Counted from the first letter of the stretch, positions 17,054 through 26,372 are shown. The stretch: DNA of 64,000 bases from Rhodococcus sp. 14-2483-1-2 (GCF_002259405.1 NZ_NPFW01000013.1:1-64000); one strand, 5' to 3'. Program-made: numbers and translations. Notes: generated by a model not told the origin, from the letters alone.

Positions 17054-18562
17054 ATGGACGAAGCATTCGATTACGTGATCGTCGGTGGCGGATCCGCCGG
17101 CTGTGTACTCGCGTCACGACTCAGTGAAAACCCGGATGTGACAGTGTTGTTGCTCGAGAGCGGTGGCCGCGACGATCACCCGGACCTCACGGTGCCGCCC
17201 GCCTGGCCGTCACTGTGGGGAACCGATGTCGACTACGCCTACGACACGGTTCCGCAGCCGTGCGCCGGAGGCGCTGCGCACAATTGGCCCCGCGGGCACA
17301 CCCTCGGCGGCAGCAGTTCCATCAACGCCATGGTCCACCTCCGAGGTCACCGCAACGACTTCGACACCTGGGCACAGGTCGCGGGTGAATCATGGTCCTA
17401 CGATGCAGTGCTGCCGTACTTCATGAAGTCCGAGACGGTGATCGGCGCGGACGCCAAGGTTCGCGGCGACAAGGGTCCGTTGCGTCCCGCACCGTCGTCC
17501 TCGCCGAACCCGGTGTCGCAGACCTTTCTCGATGCGGCGGCCGAGGCCGGCCATCCGATCACCGACGACTTGAACGGTACCGAGCAGGAAGGTGCAGGGT
17601 GGCACGATCTGGCCATCTCGGACGGTGCTCGTCTCAGCGTGGCTTCGGCCTATCTGGCACCCGTCGAAGCGCATCGACCCAACCTGACCGTATCGACCGG
17701 ATCGAGGGCGCAGTCCCTCGTCGTCGAGGACGGCCGCTGCGTCGCGGTGAGGTACCGACGTGACGGGGAGTCGATGACGGCGTCGGCTCGGCACGAGATC
17801 GTTCTGAGCGCCGGTGCCGTGGATTCACCACGATTGCTGCTGCTGTCCGGAATCGGACCGGCCGAGGAACTTCACGAGCTGGGCATCGCCGTCGTCCATG
17901 ATCTGCCCGGTGTGGGACGGAACTTGCACGACCATCCCCTGTGCAGCGTCGTCTACGAAGCAGCGCAACCGATTCCGCCTGCGTCGACCAATCACGCCGA
18001 GGTGTCCATGCTGTGGCGCAGCGACGACGAACTCGACGGTCCGGACATGCAGTTGATGTTCATCCACGTGCCGTTCCATCAGCCGTCCCTGGTCGCTCCG
18101 GAGAACAGCATCACGTTCGGTGTCACCACTGTGCCCGACAGTCGCGGCAGTGTCCGATTGGCATCGGCGGATCCGGACGATCTGCCCCTGATCGACCCGG
18201 CCTATCTGACCGAGACCTCGGACGTGGATCGTCTGGTCGACGCCATTGCGGTGGCCCGCACGATCGCGGCGACCGACGCATTCGCCGCGTGGGGTCTGAC
18301 CGAGGTACTTCCCGGTGCCGAAGTCGAATCCGATGCAGCACTGCGGGATTACATCGCCCGTGGCACGGGGACCTACTACCACCCGGTGGGTACCTGCGCC
18401 ATGGGAACAGGCCCGGATTCCGTCGTCGGTCCGGACCTTCGGGTACACGGTATCGACGGCCTGCGCGTCGTCGACGCATCCGTGATCCCGAGGGTCGTGT
18501 GCGTCAACACCAATGCTGCGACGGTCATGGTCGCCGAGAAGGCTGCCGATCTGATCGGCTGA
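17054..18562 (+). CDS. GMC-family FAD alcohol oxidoreductase, possibly benzyl-alcohol oxidising
   Basis: 502 residues. The N-terminal GGGSAG FAD fold, the GMC signature 1 region WPRGHTLGGSSSINAM, signature 2 (GAVDSPRLLLLSGIGP) and the C-terminal catalytic pair in YYHPVGTCAMG and NTNAATVM are all present. GMC enzymes oxidise primary alcohols to aldehydes (choline, aryl alcohols). ATG 17054 is preceded by GAAGGGA. It is followed by an ALDH resembling benzaldehyde dehydrogenase and sits beside the benzoate/catechol genes, so benzyl alcohol to benzaldehyde is the favoured reaction; this is context inference. A paralogue lies at 51166-52686. Confidence 0.85.
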   Translation: MDEAFDYVIVGGGSAGCVLASRLSENPDVTVLLLESGGRDDHPDLTVPPAWPSLWGTDVDYAYDTVPQPCAGGAAHNWPRGHTLGGSSSINAMVHLRGHRNDFDTWAQVAGESWSYDAVLPYFMKSETVIGADAKVRGDKGPLRPAPSSSPNPVSQTFLDAAAEAGHPITDDLNGTEQEGAGWHDLAISDGARLSVASAYLAPVEAHRPNLTVSTGSRAQSLVVEDGRCVAVRYRRDGESMTASARHEIVLSAGAVDSPRLLLLSGIGPAEELHELGIAVVHDLPGVGRNLHDHPLCSVVYEAAQPIPPASTNHAEVSMLWRSDDELDGPDMQLMFIHVPFHQPSLVAPENSITFGVTTVPDSRGSVRLASADPDDLPLIDPAYLTETSDVDRLVDAIAVARTIAATDAFAAWGLTEVLPGAEVESDAALRDYIARGTGTYYHPVGTCAMGTGPDSVVGPDLRVHGIDGLRVVDASVIPRVVCVNTNAATVMVAEKAADLIG

Positions 18563-18604
18563 GCTGCAGAGTATTTCGAGACAACGAGTACGAGAGAGAA
18601 GAGA

Positions 18605-20074
18605 ATGGGCATGAGCAACACTCTGTTGGGTACCGACTGGAACGGCCAGATCTACAGCGGCGGTTGGCGTACCGGTGGTGGCGGGACCACGACCACCGTC
18701 GAGCCGGCGACCGGTGCGAGTTTGGGCGAGATCGGTCTGGCGAATGCCGCCGACGTCGACGACGCCGTGGCCAGGGCTCGCGCTGCGCAACCGGCGTGGG
18801 CGGCAACACCGGGACACGAGCGTGCGGCCGTGATCCGAGAGGTCGCCAAGGTGCTGGAGGCCCACCGCGGCGAGTTCGAGGAATGGCTCATCCGTGAGGG
18901 CGGGTCGGTACCGGGGAAGGCCGCCTTCGAGGTCGGACTAGTGTTGAGCGAACTGTGGGAAGCGGCGGCGCTGCCCACCCAGCCCTACGGCCATCTGTTG
19001 CCCACCAGCGAGGCCGGGCGTTCGAGCGTCGGCCGTCGCGTGCCGATCGGCGTCGTCGGTGTCATCAGCCCGTGGAATTTTCCGCAGATCCTGTCGATTC
19101 GCGCCGTGGCTCCTGCTCTGGCCCTCGGCAATGCCGTCGTCCTCAAGCCCGACGTGCAGACCGCGGTATCCGGCGGGGTACTGTTCGCGCGGCTGTTCGA
19201 GGAGGCCGGAGTTCCGGAGGGCCTGTTCCACGTGCTGCCGGGTGACGCCGAGCCCGGGGCCGCGGTGGCCGAGCATCCGGGCATCGGCATGGTCTCGTTC
19301 ACCGGATCCACGGCTGTCGGCCGAAAAGTCGGTGAGGCAGCAGGCCGCACGCTCAAGCGCGTCTCCCTCGAACTCGGTGGCAACAACGCACTGATCGTCC
19401 TGGACGACGCCGATCTGGAAGCAGCCAGTTCCGCAGGCGCGTGGGGATCGTTCCTGCACCAGGGGCAGGTGTGTATGACAGCAGGCCGACATATCGTGCT
19501 CGAGTCCGTCGCAGACGAGTACCTCGATCGCCTTGCCGCTCGGGCGAAGAACCTTCCGGTGGGTAACCCGTTCACCGAGCAGGTAGCACTCGGACCGCTG
19601 ATCAACGAGACGCAGCTGAAGAACGTCGACCGCATCGTCTCCGAGACCGTGGCGGCCGGAGCGGAGGTTCGCGCCGGCGGCAAGCATCGCGAATTGTTCT
19701 ACGAGCCAACCGTTCTCGCGGGAGTCACGTCGTCGATGGCGGCCTTCCGGGAAGAGATATTCGGGCCGGTGGCCCCCGTCGTCGTGGTGCGCGACGAGCA
19801 CGAGGCGGTTGCCGTCGCCAACGACACCGAATACGGTCTGGTGGCCGCGATCCAGACCGGATCGGCCGATCGGGGCAGGCATCTGGCCGACCGCCTGACC
19901 ACAGGAATCGTCCACGTCAACGATCAAACCCTCAACAACGACGCGTACGCGCCCTTCGGGGGAACCGGGGCCTCGGGCAACGGCGCTCGATTCGGAACTC
20001 AGAGCAGTTGGGACGAGTTCACGCAGTGGCAGTGGCTCACCGTGCGAGACCACGCGCATACGTTCCCGTTCTGA
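18605..20074 (+). CDS. Aldehyde dehydrogenase, benzaldehyde dehydrogenase-like
   Basis: 489 residues. GVISPWNFP (cofactor loop), the catalytic Glu in LELGGNNALIVLDDADLE and the catalytic Cys in QGQVCMTAGRH are intact. The LELGGNNA and CMTAGRH forms resemble XylC-type benzaldehyde dehydrogenases more than betaine-aldehyde enzymes. It probably oxidises an aromatic aldehyde to the acid with NAD(P)+. ATG 18605 and ATG 18611 are both possible starts. It follows the GMC gene by 42 bases and would deliver benzoate to BenABCD. Substrate is inferred from family and neighbours. Confidence 0.85.
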   Translation: MGMSNTLLGTDWNGQIYSGGWRTGGGGTTTTVEPATGASLGEIGLANAADVDDAVARARAAQPAWAATPGHERAAVIREVAKVLEAHRGEFEEWLIREGGSVPGKAAFEVGLVLSELWEAAALPTQPYGHLLPTSEAGRSSVGRRVPIGVVGVISPWNFPQILSIRAVAPALALGNAVVLKPDVQTAVSGGVLFARLFEEAGVPEGLFHVLPGDAEPGAAVAEHPGIGMVSFTGSTAVGRKVGEAAGRTLKRVSLELGGNNALIVLDDADLEAASSAGAWGSFLHQGQVCMTAGRHIVLESVADEYLDRLAARAKNLPVGNPFTEQVALGPLINETQLKNVDRIVSETVAAGAEVRAGGKHRELFYEPTVLAGVTSSMAAFREEIFGPVAPVVVVRDEHEAVAVANDTEYGLVAAIQTGSADRGRHLADRLTTGIVHVNDQTLNNDAYAPFGGTGASGNGARFGTQSSWDEFTQWQWLTVRDHAHTFPF

Positions 20075-20079
20075 GACCT

Positions 20080-20138
20080 GCCGAACTCGCAGTTGTGGAG
20101 AGGATAGGCCCGGAATCCATCCATAACTGCGAGTTCGA
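20080..20138. repeat. Palindromic intergenic element (copy 2)
   Basis: GCCGAACTCGCAGTT on the left and AACTGCGAGTTCG on the right form an imperfect hairpin. The right half (20108-20137) is 29/30 identical to 2326-2355. It lies between the ALDH stop and the amidase start, both on the plus strand, where it would act as a terminator. The left arm has drifted by a small insertion compared with copy 1. Confidence 0.7.
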
Positions 20139-20173
20139 CACCCGGTGGCGGTGCTGGGAATTAGGCTGACTTC

Positions 20174-21658
20174 ATGCGCATCGACGAGTATCGACAGCAC
20201 GACGGTCTCGGCCTGGCGAAACTGGTGGCCGACGGCGAGGTGACGCCCCGGCAGTTGCTCGATTGTGCTCTGGCGCAGGCCGAATCGGTCGATCCATCGC
20301 TCAATTCCATCGTGCGACTCATGTCGGAGCAGGCGAACGAGCAGGTGACAGGAACGCTCGAGGGTCCGTTCGCGGGCGTACCGTTTCTGATCAAGGACCT
20401 CTCGCAGGACTATGCCGGGTTGCCCACTGCGAGTGGATCTCGTGCGTTGCGGGATCTGCCGATGCCCGAGCACGCAACGGTGGTGCAGCGCTGGCTCGAC
20501 GCCGGCCTCGTCATCTTCGGCAAGACCAACACCCCGGAGTTCGGCGCGAAGGGAATCACCGAGCCGACGGTGTTCGGTCCGGCACGAAATCCGTGGGATC
20601 GCAGCAGAACTCCCGGTGGTTCCTCGGGCGGGTCGGCCGCCGCGGTCGCTGCCGGCATCGCCGCGGTGGCAGGGGCGAGCGACGGCGGGGGTTCCATTCG
20701 CATTCCGTCGTCGTGCTGTGGACTCGTCGGACTCAAGCCCGGCCGTGGGCTGGTGCCGTCGGGTCCCACCTTCGGCGAGGCGATGCACGGAGCAGCCGTG
20801 AACGGAGTGGTGTCCAGATCGGTACGCGACACCGCCGCGATGCTCGACGTGCTGGCAGGCGGGGAGGCGACGTCCGGCTACCTGCCGGCCCGTCCGGAGG
20901 GCAGCTTCCTGTCTCTGACGAGCAAGGACCCGAAGCCTTTACGTATAGGTATGTATGCGGTGACGTCGGTGAATCCGACGCCGGATCCGCAGGCCGTTGC
21001 CGCGATGGAATCGGCTGCGAGAACCCTGACCGACCTGGGCCACACCGTCGAACTTCTCGACGCCCCGCCGTACGACGACGCGAGCCTCAACCGAGAATTC
21101 CTGTTGGCCTGGTTCACCTACCTGGCCTACGAGTTGGATGAGGTCAAGCGTCGAACCGGTTGCGGTGACGACTCTTTCGAGCGCGATACGCGGATCATGG
21201 CGGCTCTGGGGAGATCCGCAGGAGGCGTCGACTACCTCCAGGCGGTGGAAGGCCGCCACGCGCACGTACGGGCACTGGCCACCTACTTCGAGACCTATGA
21301 CCTGCTGTTGACGCCCACCGTTGCGGAACTACCGCCGAAAGTGGGCGCATTCGACCTTGCGAAGCCGCTGGAATTTGCGTCGGACTTGTTGTTGCGCAGT
21401 AGAACCGCTGGCTTGCTTCGGCACACCGGCATCGTCGATCAGATGATCGACGACAACATCTCGTGGATTCCGTACACCCAATTGGCCAACGTCACAGGGC
21501 GTCCCGCGCTGTCACTACCCGGGTACTGGACGCCGAGCGGTCTTCCGATGGGTGCACACTTCACCGCTCCGCTCGGCGGCGAGGGGTTGCTCGTTCAACT
21601 CGCGGGTCAATGGGAACGAGCAGCGCCCTGGTCGCACCACTACGACACCCTCGGGTAG
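20174..21658 (+). CDS. Amidase-signature family hydrolase (NylA-like)
   Basis: 494 residues. The Ser-cisSer-Lys triad is visible as Lys in FLIKDL, cis-Ser in TPGGSSGGSAAAVAAG and nucleophilic Ser in GASDGGGSIRIPSSCCG. The C-terminal part (NISWIPYTQLANVTGRPALSLP) resembles 6-aminohexanoate-cyclic-dimer hydrolases and related broad amidases. It hydrolyses an amide to acid and ammonia. Its position after a GMC/ALDH pair and the ben/cat block suggests an aryl amide such as benzamide as a further route to benzoate, but the palindrome upstream suggests a separate transcript. Substrate unproven. Confidence 0.8.
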   Translation: MRIDEYRQHDGLGLAKLVADGEVTPRQLLDCALAQAESVDPSLNSIVRLMSEQANEQVTGTLEGPFAGVPFLIKDLSQDYAGLPTASGSRALRDLPMPEHATVVQRWLDAGLVIFGKTNTPEFGAKGITEPTVFGPARNPWDRSRTPGGSSGGSAAAVAAGIAAVAGASDGGGSIRIPSSCCGLVGLKPGRGLVPSGPTFGEAMHGAAVNGVVSRSVRDTAAMLDVLAGGEATSGYLPARPEGSFLSLTSKDPKPLRIGMYAVTSVNPTPDPQAVAAMESAARTLTDLGHTVELLDAPPYDDASLNREFLLAWFTYLAYELDEVKRRTGCGDDSFERDTRIMAALGRSAGGVDYLQAVEGRHAHVRALATYFETYDLLLTPTVAELPPKVGAFDLAKPLEFASDLLLRSRTAGLLRHTGIVDQMIDDNISWIPYTQLANVTGRPALSLPGYWTPSGLPMGAHFTAPLGGEGLLVQLAGQWERAAPWSHHYDTLG

Positions 21659-21778
21659 CTCCGCTTCCACGGCCGTTGTTTCGAATCGTTCGAGAACTCC
21701 GTGGCTTACCATTGCCGCACAGCGCGGCACGTCCTCGACTCGGGCCGCTCGCACGCCGACGGAAGGCGATCGAATCCG

Positions 21779-22861
21779 ATGCCTGAGCAGAGCCGTCGCG
21801 GTGTCGGAGAAGCCGAGTTCGCTTTCGCTACCCTCGCGCTGGAATCGACCGGCCAGCTGCGAGTGCTCAGATATGCGATCTGTGCGCTGTGCATGTCCAT
21901 GGTGATTCTCGGTGTCATCGTGCAAGTGCATCCGCTCGGGCCCGAGGGACTCCTGGCGCGGTCGGTCCACGGCGCAGTGATGGCGTCCGCAGCGGTGGTG
22001 GGGGCGTGGTGGTTCCTGCGGCCGTGGCCTGGCTACCGCGCTGCCATCGCATTCGTCGCATGGGCGGACGTCAGCGTAGTCGTGGCCGCCGCACTGACCA
22101 CGGGGTCTCCCGCTCGGTTGTGCGCCACCATCCACATGGGTTTGGTCGGCGTGTTCATCGCATTTCTACTGGGTTGGCGCATCTTGGCGGCGCACTGTGC
22201 TTTCGCCGGCGTCGTTATCGCAGGCTTCACCGTCTGGGGCGTGCAGACCGAAGATGTGGGCGTTTTCGATCTCTACATCTACTTCGCCCCTGCGCTGTCT
22301 TCGGTTGTGGTCCTTCCGCTGGTGATCCAAGCGATCCTCGAGACCGCTCGACGATCGATACGCGCGACCGCCGTCCACGCGCGCCTCGACCCGCTGACCC
22401 GACTGCTCAATCGACGAGGCATGTACTCGGCTGTCGACGAGAGACTTGCCGAAACTCCCACGCCACCCCTGATCGGAGTGGCGGTGATCGACGTCGACCG
22501 GTTCAAACTGCTCAACGACCGTGGTGGACACAGCCTGGGCGACGCGGCCCTACGGTCGGTCGCCGACCGGCTCAGGACGGCGATCGGACCGACGGACGTG
22601 GCCGCACGCCTCGGTGGGGACGAGTTCGTCGCAGTCGTCTTCCCCGCGGATCGCGACGAACTCGACACTTTCGTCTCGGGCTGCTCGGTGTTGAGGTCGT
22701 TCGACCTCGATGGCATCGGCATCAGTACGAGTATCGGAATCGCCTGGACGCCGACCACCGATCGCCGGCTTCGTCTCGACGAACTACTGCACCGAGCCGA
22801 TGCCGCCATGTACGACGCGAAAGAACGCGGGGGAGAAGTGTCGGTCGTCGATTTCGCCTAG
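21779..22861 (+). CDS. Membrane-bound diguanylate cyclase (GGDEF)
   Basis: 360 residues from ATG 21779 (GGAAGG upstream). The N-terminal half has about six hydrophobic helices, then a C-terminal GGDEF domain beginning DPLTRLLNRRGM with an intact GGDEF active site (residues 279-283). It makes cyclic-di-GMP from two GTP. The allosteric I-site, normally RxxD five residues before GGDEF, reads GPTD here, so product inhibition through that site is probably absent. No EAL domain is present. The membrane part resembles no sensor I can name, so the input signal is unknown. Confidence 0.88.
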   Translation: MPEQSRRGVGEAEFAFATLALESTGQLRVLRYAICALCMSMVILGVIVQVHPLGPEGLLARSVHGAVMASAAVVGAWWFLRPWPGYRAAIAFVAWADVSVVVAAALTTGSPARLCATIHMGLVGVFIAFLLGWRILAAHCAFAGVVIAGFTVWGVQTEDVGVFDLYIYFAPALSSVVVLPLVIQAILETARRSIRATAVHARLDPLTRLLNRRGMYSAVDERLAETPTPPLIGVAVIDVDRFKLLNDRGGHSLGDAALRSVADRLRTAIGPTDVAARLGGDEFVAVVFPADRDELDTFVSGCSVLRSFDLDGIGISTSIGIAWTPTTDRRLRLDELLHRADAAMYDAKERGGEVSVVDFA

Positions 22862-22884
22862 TCGACGTACTCTCCCGAGCGCGT

Positions 22885-23937
22885 CTACCGCGTCGCCCCC
22901 AGCTGAGCCTTTCCCAGAATTCCCGACGGGCGTTGCCGCACACGGCCGTCCACGATGTCGACGACTCCGCCTGCCCACTCGGGATCGGTGTCGGCGGCAG
23001 CCTGGGGATCGGCGTGGGCATCGGTGCCCTCCTCGGCGGTCACGGTGATCGAACGCTCCAGGGCCTCCCGGACGCTCATCAGTGACGTACCGGGCTCGGC
23101 GAACACCTCCGTTGCCGCGTTCCCACGGCGCACCACCATGTCGTGGGTGAGGCTGTCCACCAACGAGATCACCGTGCCCGGAGGCATGGCGGTGATGGTG
23201 GCGACGGCACGCCCCACCAGGCCGGTCGGCAACAGCGGAACCGGAATCTGTACGCGACGCAGACCGGCAACGCTGCCGTACGCCTTCAGCAACTCCGGGT
23301 AGCTCATCGTCTCGGTTCCGCCGATGTCGAACGTTCCCGGGCGTGCGGTGTCACCGAGGGCACGGGCGATGATGGCGACCACATCGACGACGGCGATGGG
23401 CTGCACCTGTCTGCGCATCCAGGTCGGGATGGGTGTGAGGGGCAGACGCTCGGTCATCCGTCGCACCAGCTCGAAGGAGGTCGATCCCGAACCGAGAATG
23501 ATCGCCGCCCGCAGCACGGTGGCGTCGACGGAACTGTCGAGGAACGTCTCCTCGACCTGGAGGCGAGAACGCAGATGATCGGACAACGGGGTGCCGTCGT
23601 CGGGGATGAGGCCGGAGAGGTAGACGATGCGGCGCAGGCCGTTGCGCTCCGCGGCGGCGGCCATGGACTGCGCGGCGTGGCGATCCTTCTCGACGAAATC
23701 GCCCTCGTCCATCGAGTGCACCAGATAGACGACGGCGTCCACATTCTCGGTCGCGGTGTCGAAGGTCTCGTGATCGTCGAGGTCGAAGTGCACCGCGGTG
23801 ACGTGAGCGCCCCACGCGAAGCGCGACTTCTTGCTCGGATCGCGCATGGCAGCGTGCACGTCGTGCCCCTGCTCGAGGAGCACGGGGATCAGCCGAGACC
23901 CGATGTATCCGGTTGCGCCGGTGACCAGCACTCGCAT
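22885..23937 (-). CDS. NAD(P)-binding atypical SDR / NmrA-like protein
   Basis: 350 residues from ATG 23937. The N-terminus MRVLVTGATGYIGSRL is an extended-SDR dinucleotide fold, followed by VYLVHSMDEGDF and VYLSGLIP. The Tyr-Lys catalytic dyad of classical SDRs is not evident, so this may be a redox-sensing or NAD-binding protein and not an active dehydrogenase. It ends 23 bases from the convergent diguanylate cyclase. No pathway partner is visible. Confidence 0.75.
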   Translation of the reverse strand: MRVLVTGATGYIGSRLIPVLLEQGHDVHAAMRDPSKKSRFAWGAHVTAVHFDLDDHETFDTATENVDAVVYLVHSMDEGDFVEKDRHAAQSMAAAAERNGLRRIVYLSGLIPDDGTPLSDHLRSRLQVEETFLDSSVDATVLRAAIILGSGSTSFELVRRMTERLPLTPIPTWMRRQVQPIAVVDVVAIIARALGDTARPGTFDIGGTETMSYPELLKAYGSVAGLRRVQIPVPLLPTGLVGRAVATITAMPPGTVISLVDSLTHDMVVRRGNAATEVFAEPGTSLMSVREALERSITVTAEEGTDAHADPQAAADTDPEWAGGVVDIVDGRVRQRPSGILGKAQLGATR

Positions 23938-24017
23938 GAGATTCTCGTTTCTGTAGACAGAGGCCATACCCCGTCGGAGCAGTCTCACTCCCCGGCGTCG
24001 GAGGCAGATGACACACT

Positions 24018-24824
24018 GTGCGGGTGAGTGCGCGCATCAGGAACAACGTTCGGGTCGTCGGGGCTGCCGACGGCCCCGTGGTGATGCTCGCTCACGGGTT
24101 CGGCTGCGACCAGACTCTGTGGCGTTCGGTGACCGATATTCTGGCTCCGGATTTCTCGGTCGTGCTCTTCGATCACGTCGGGTCCGGAGCGTCGGACCCC
24201 TCGGCGTGGGATGCCGACAAGTACGCGCCGTTGGATGCCTACGCCCGCGACATCGTCGACATCGTCGAGGAACTCGATCTTCGTGACGTGACGTTCGTCG
24301 GTCACTCGGTGGCGTCGATGATGGGTGTTCTCGCGGTCCAGGCGGCTCCCGAAAGATTCAGAAAGCTCTTTCTCCTGACGCCGTCCCCCCGGTACATCGA
24401 CGACGGTGACTACCGCGGTGGGTTCAGCCGTGAGGACATCGACGAGTTGCTCGAGTCGTTGGACAGCAACTATCTCGGCTGGTCCGCATCGATGGCACCG
24501 ATCGTGGTGAATGCGCCGGATCGACCGGATCTCGAGAACATGTGGACGGCGAGCTTCTGCCGAACCGATCCCGAGTGCGCACGGGTGTTCGCCCGCACCA
24601 CCTTCCTGTCCGACAATCGCGCTGATCTGGCCGGGGTTGCCCTGCCCACGATGATCGTCGACTGTGCGCGGGATTCGCTGGCCCCGCCTCAGGTCGGCCG
24701 ATACGTTCACGAACACATCGCCGGCAGCACTCTGCAGACCCTCGACGCCAGCGGGCACTGCCCGCACGTCACCGAACCCGAGCAGACCGCCGAGGCGATT
24801 GCGACCTTCGTGAGATCGTCGTGA
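24018..24824 (+). CDS. Alpha/beta hydrolase, RsbQ-like
   Basis: 268 residues. The catalytic triad appears at Ser97 (GHSVAS), Asp219 (CARDS) and His247 (SGHCPH), essentially the positions of Bacillus subtilis RsbQ (Ser96, Asp219, His247), and length also matches. RsbQ supplies or senses a small hydrophobic molecule needed by the PAS-domain phosphatase RsbP in the energy-stress pathway. The start is GTG 24018. The stop overlaps the start of the PAS-PP2C gene (GTGA), as in rsbQP. KAI2/D14-type plant receptors belong to the same family, so ligand hydrolysis is plausible. Confidence 0.88.
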   Translation: MRVSARIRNNVRVVGAADGPVVMLAHGFGCDQTLWRSVTDILAPDFSVVLFDHVGSGASDPSAWDADKYAPLDAYARDIVDIVEELDLRDVTFVGHSVASMMGVLAVQAAPERFRKLFLLTPSPRYIDDGDYRGGFSREDIDELLESLDSNYLGWSASMAPIVVNAPDRPDLENMWTASFCRTDPECARVFARTTFLSDNRADLAGVALPTMIVDCARDSLAPPQVGRYVHEHIAGSTLQTLDASGHCPHVTEPEQTAEAIATFVRSS

Positions 24825-25969
24825 TCAACGAGCTCGACATCGAGGACCTGTACGAGAACGCGCCCTGCGGCTATCTGTCGGTTCTTCCGGACATGCGGAT
24901 CGTGAGACTGAACTCGACGCTGGCGAACTGGCTCGGCTTCGACGTCGACGCCCTGATCGGGACCGACTTCACCCAACTTCTCACCGCCGGTGGCCGGATC
25001 CACTACGAGACCCATTTCGGTCCGATTCTGCGGATGTCCGGCCAGCTCGACGGCATTGCGATCGATTTCGTGACCTCCGATCGGCGTCGGCTGCCCGTGT
25101 TCATGACCGCGAACGTCAAGACCGACGAGACGGACACGCCGGTACTGATTCGCATCACCGCGCTCGACGCCAGGGACCGTCGCACCTACGAGCGCGAGTT
25201 GCTCGAGTCCCGAACGCGAGCGGAGCTGCTGGCGAAGACACTGCAGCGGTCGCTGCTGCCGCCAGCGCTGCTGCCGCCGTCGGGAATGACCGCTGCCGCG
25301 CACTATCACGCGGCATCGAGCGACGAGGTGGGTGGAGACTTCTACGATCTGTTCCCGCTGTCGGACGATCGCTGGGGATTCTTCCTCGGCGACGTGTGCG
25401 GCAAGGGTGCGTCGGCGGCAGCCGTGACGTCGTTGACGCGGTACACCCTGCGCGCGGCTGCGGTGTACGACCACGACCCGGTCGCGGTACTGCACAACCT
25501 GGACTCGGTTCTGCGGCAGGAGTTCCGCGAGAACAATGCGCAGTTCTGCACAGCAGTGTTCGGAGTGCTCAGCCGCTCGGCCGGAGGATTCGAGGTGTCG
25601 ATGGCCAGTGGCGGTCATCCGCCTCCGCTGGTGATGCGCGCCGACGGCAGCGCGCAGTACGTCCACATGACGGGTGGGCAACTGGTCGGAATTCTGCGTC
25701 ACGCGCGCTTCGTGCCTGCCACCGTGACGTTGAGCGCGGGCGACACCCTGATGCTCTACACCGACGGGCTCACCGAGGCCCGGGTGGGCACAGGTCGATA
25801 CGACGACGAGGGCGCGCTGCTCGAGTTCGCGAGCGCACACGCCCCGGCGACGCCCGCGATGATCGTCGAGGATCTACGGGTCCTGCTGAACAGCTTCGGC
25901 ACCGGCTTGGCCGACGACGCAGCCGTGATGGCGCTTGGAGTGTCGTCAGTCGAGAGCGGCGAGGGCTGA
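24821..25969 (+). CDS. PAS-PP2C (SpoIIE) serine phosphatase, RsbP-like
   Basis: 382 residues. The N-terminal PAS domain (about 5-120) is followed by a short coiled-coil linker (RTYERELLESRTRAELLAKTL) and a SpoIIE/PP2C domain with EVGGDFYDL, GDVCGKG, GGHPPPLV, YTDGLTEAR and ADDAAVMAL, all metal-binding positions intact. It would dephosphorylate a STAS anti-anti-sigma factor under stress. Translationally coupled to the RsbQ-like gene. Its last 24 bases overlap the 3' end of the opposing STAS gene, its likely substrate. Confidence 0.9.
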   Translation: MINELDIEDLYENAPCGYLSVLPDMRIVRLNSTLANWLGFDVDALIGTDFTQLLTAGGRIHYETHFGPILRMSGQLDGIAIDFVTSDRRRLPVFMTANVKTDETDTPVLIRITALDARDRRTYERELLESRTRAELLAKTLQRSLLPPALLPPSGMTAAAHYHAASSDEVGGDFYDLFPLSDDRWGFFLGDVCGKGASAAAVTSLTRYTLRAAAVYDHDPVAVLHNLDSVLRQEFRENNAQFCTAVFGVLSRSAGGFEVSMASGGHPPPLVMRADGSAQYVHMTGGQLVGILRHARFVPATVTLSAGDTLMLYTDGLTEARVGTGRYDDEGALLEFASAHAPATPAMIVEDLRVLLNSFGTGLADDAAVMALGVSSVESGEG

Positions 25970-26305
25970 CGCCAGATCGGCGTGCAGTGCGAACTCCTGA
26001 TCGAGGCCCATCAGTTTGATCGGGCGGCTGGTTGTCGGCCCGTCGGCGACGACCGAGAAGACAAGGGTGTCCCCGTGATCCTTCTGCGTCGACGCCAGCA
26101 CGGTCATGGCAGCCGAGGCCAGGAACGAGACCTTGCTCAGATCGACGATCAGTGCGGCAGGTGTGGTGGAAACCTGCGCGTCGATCGCGGTCGACAGCGC
26201 GGGGGCCGTGGTGACGTCGAGTTCACCGGCGACAGCGATGACGGCCGCGCGCCCGTCGTTGCTGGACTGAATGGAAAATCCGGCGGTGTTCGTATCGGCT
26301 GGCAT
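25946..26305 (-). CDS. STAS-domain anti-anti-sigma factor
   Basis: 119 residues from ATG 26305, preceded by CAGGAG. The sequence AVIAVAGELDVTTAPAL followed by LIVDLSKVSFLASAAM is the STAS fold; Ser64 aligns with the phosphorylated Ser58 of SpoIIAA, but the preceding Asp is Ala here. It would bind an anti-sigma kinase when dephosphorylated. No RsbW-type kinase or sigma factor is in the window. It is convergent with, and overlaps by 24 bases, the PP2C phosphatase gene. Confidence 0.85.
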   Translation of the reverse strand: MPADTNTAGFSIQSSNDGRAAVIAVAGELDVTTAPALSTAIDAQVSTTPAALIVDLSKVSFLASAAMTVLASTQKDHGDTLVFSVVADGPTTSRPIKLMGLDQEFALHADLASALAALD

Positions 26306-26372
26306 GTGTACTCCTGAATCGTTACCCGCCGCGCTCGTCGACGGGGCATGCGGACCATTCAATCAGTAGGTC

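Noticed and set aside
18938-20788. 616-codon minus-strand open frame across the aldehyde dehydrogenase and amidase
   Set aside because: Spans two clear genes and an intergenic palindrome; composition is a typical GC shadow.
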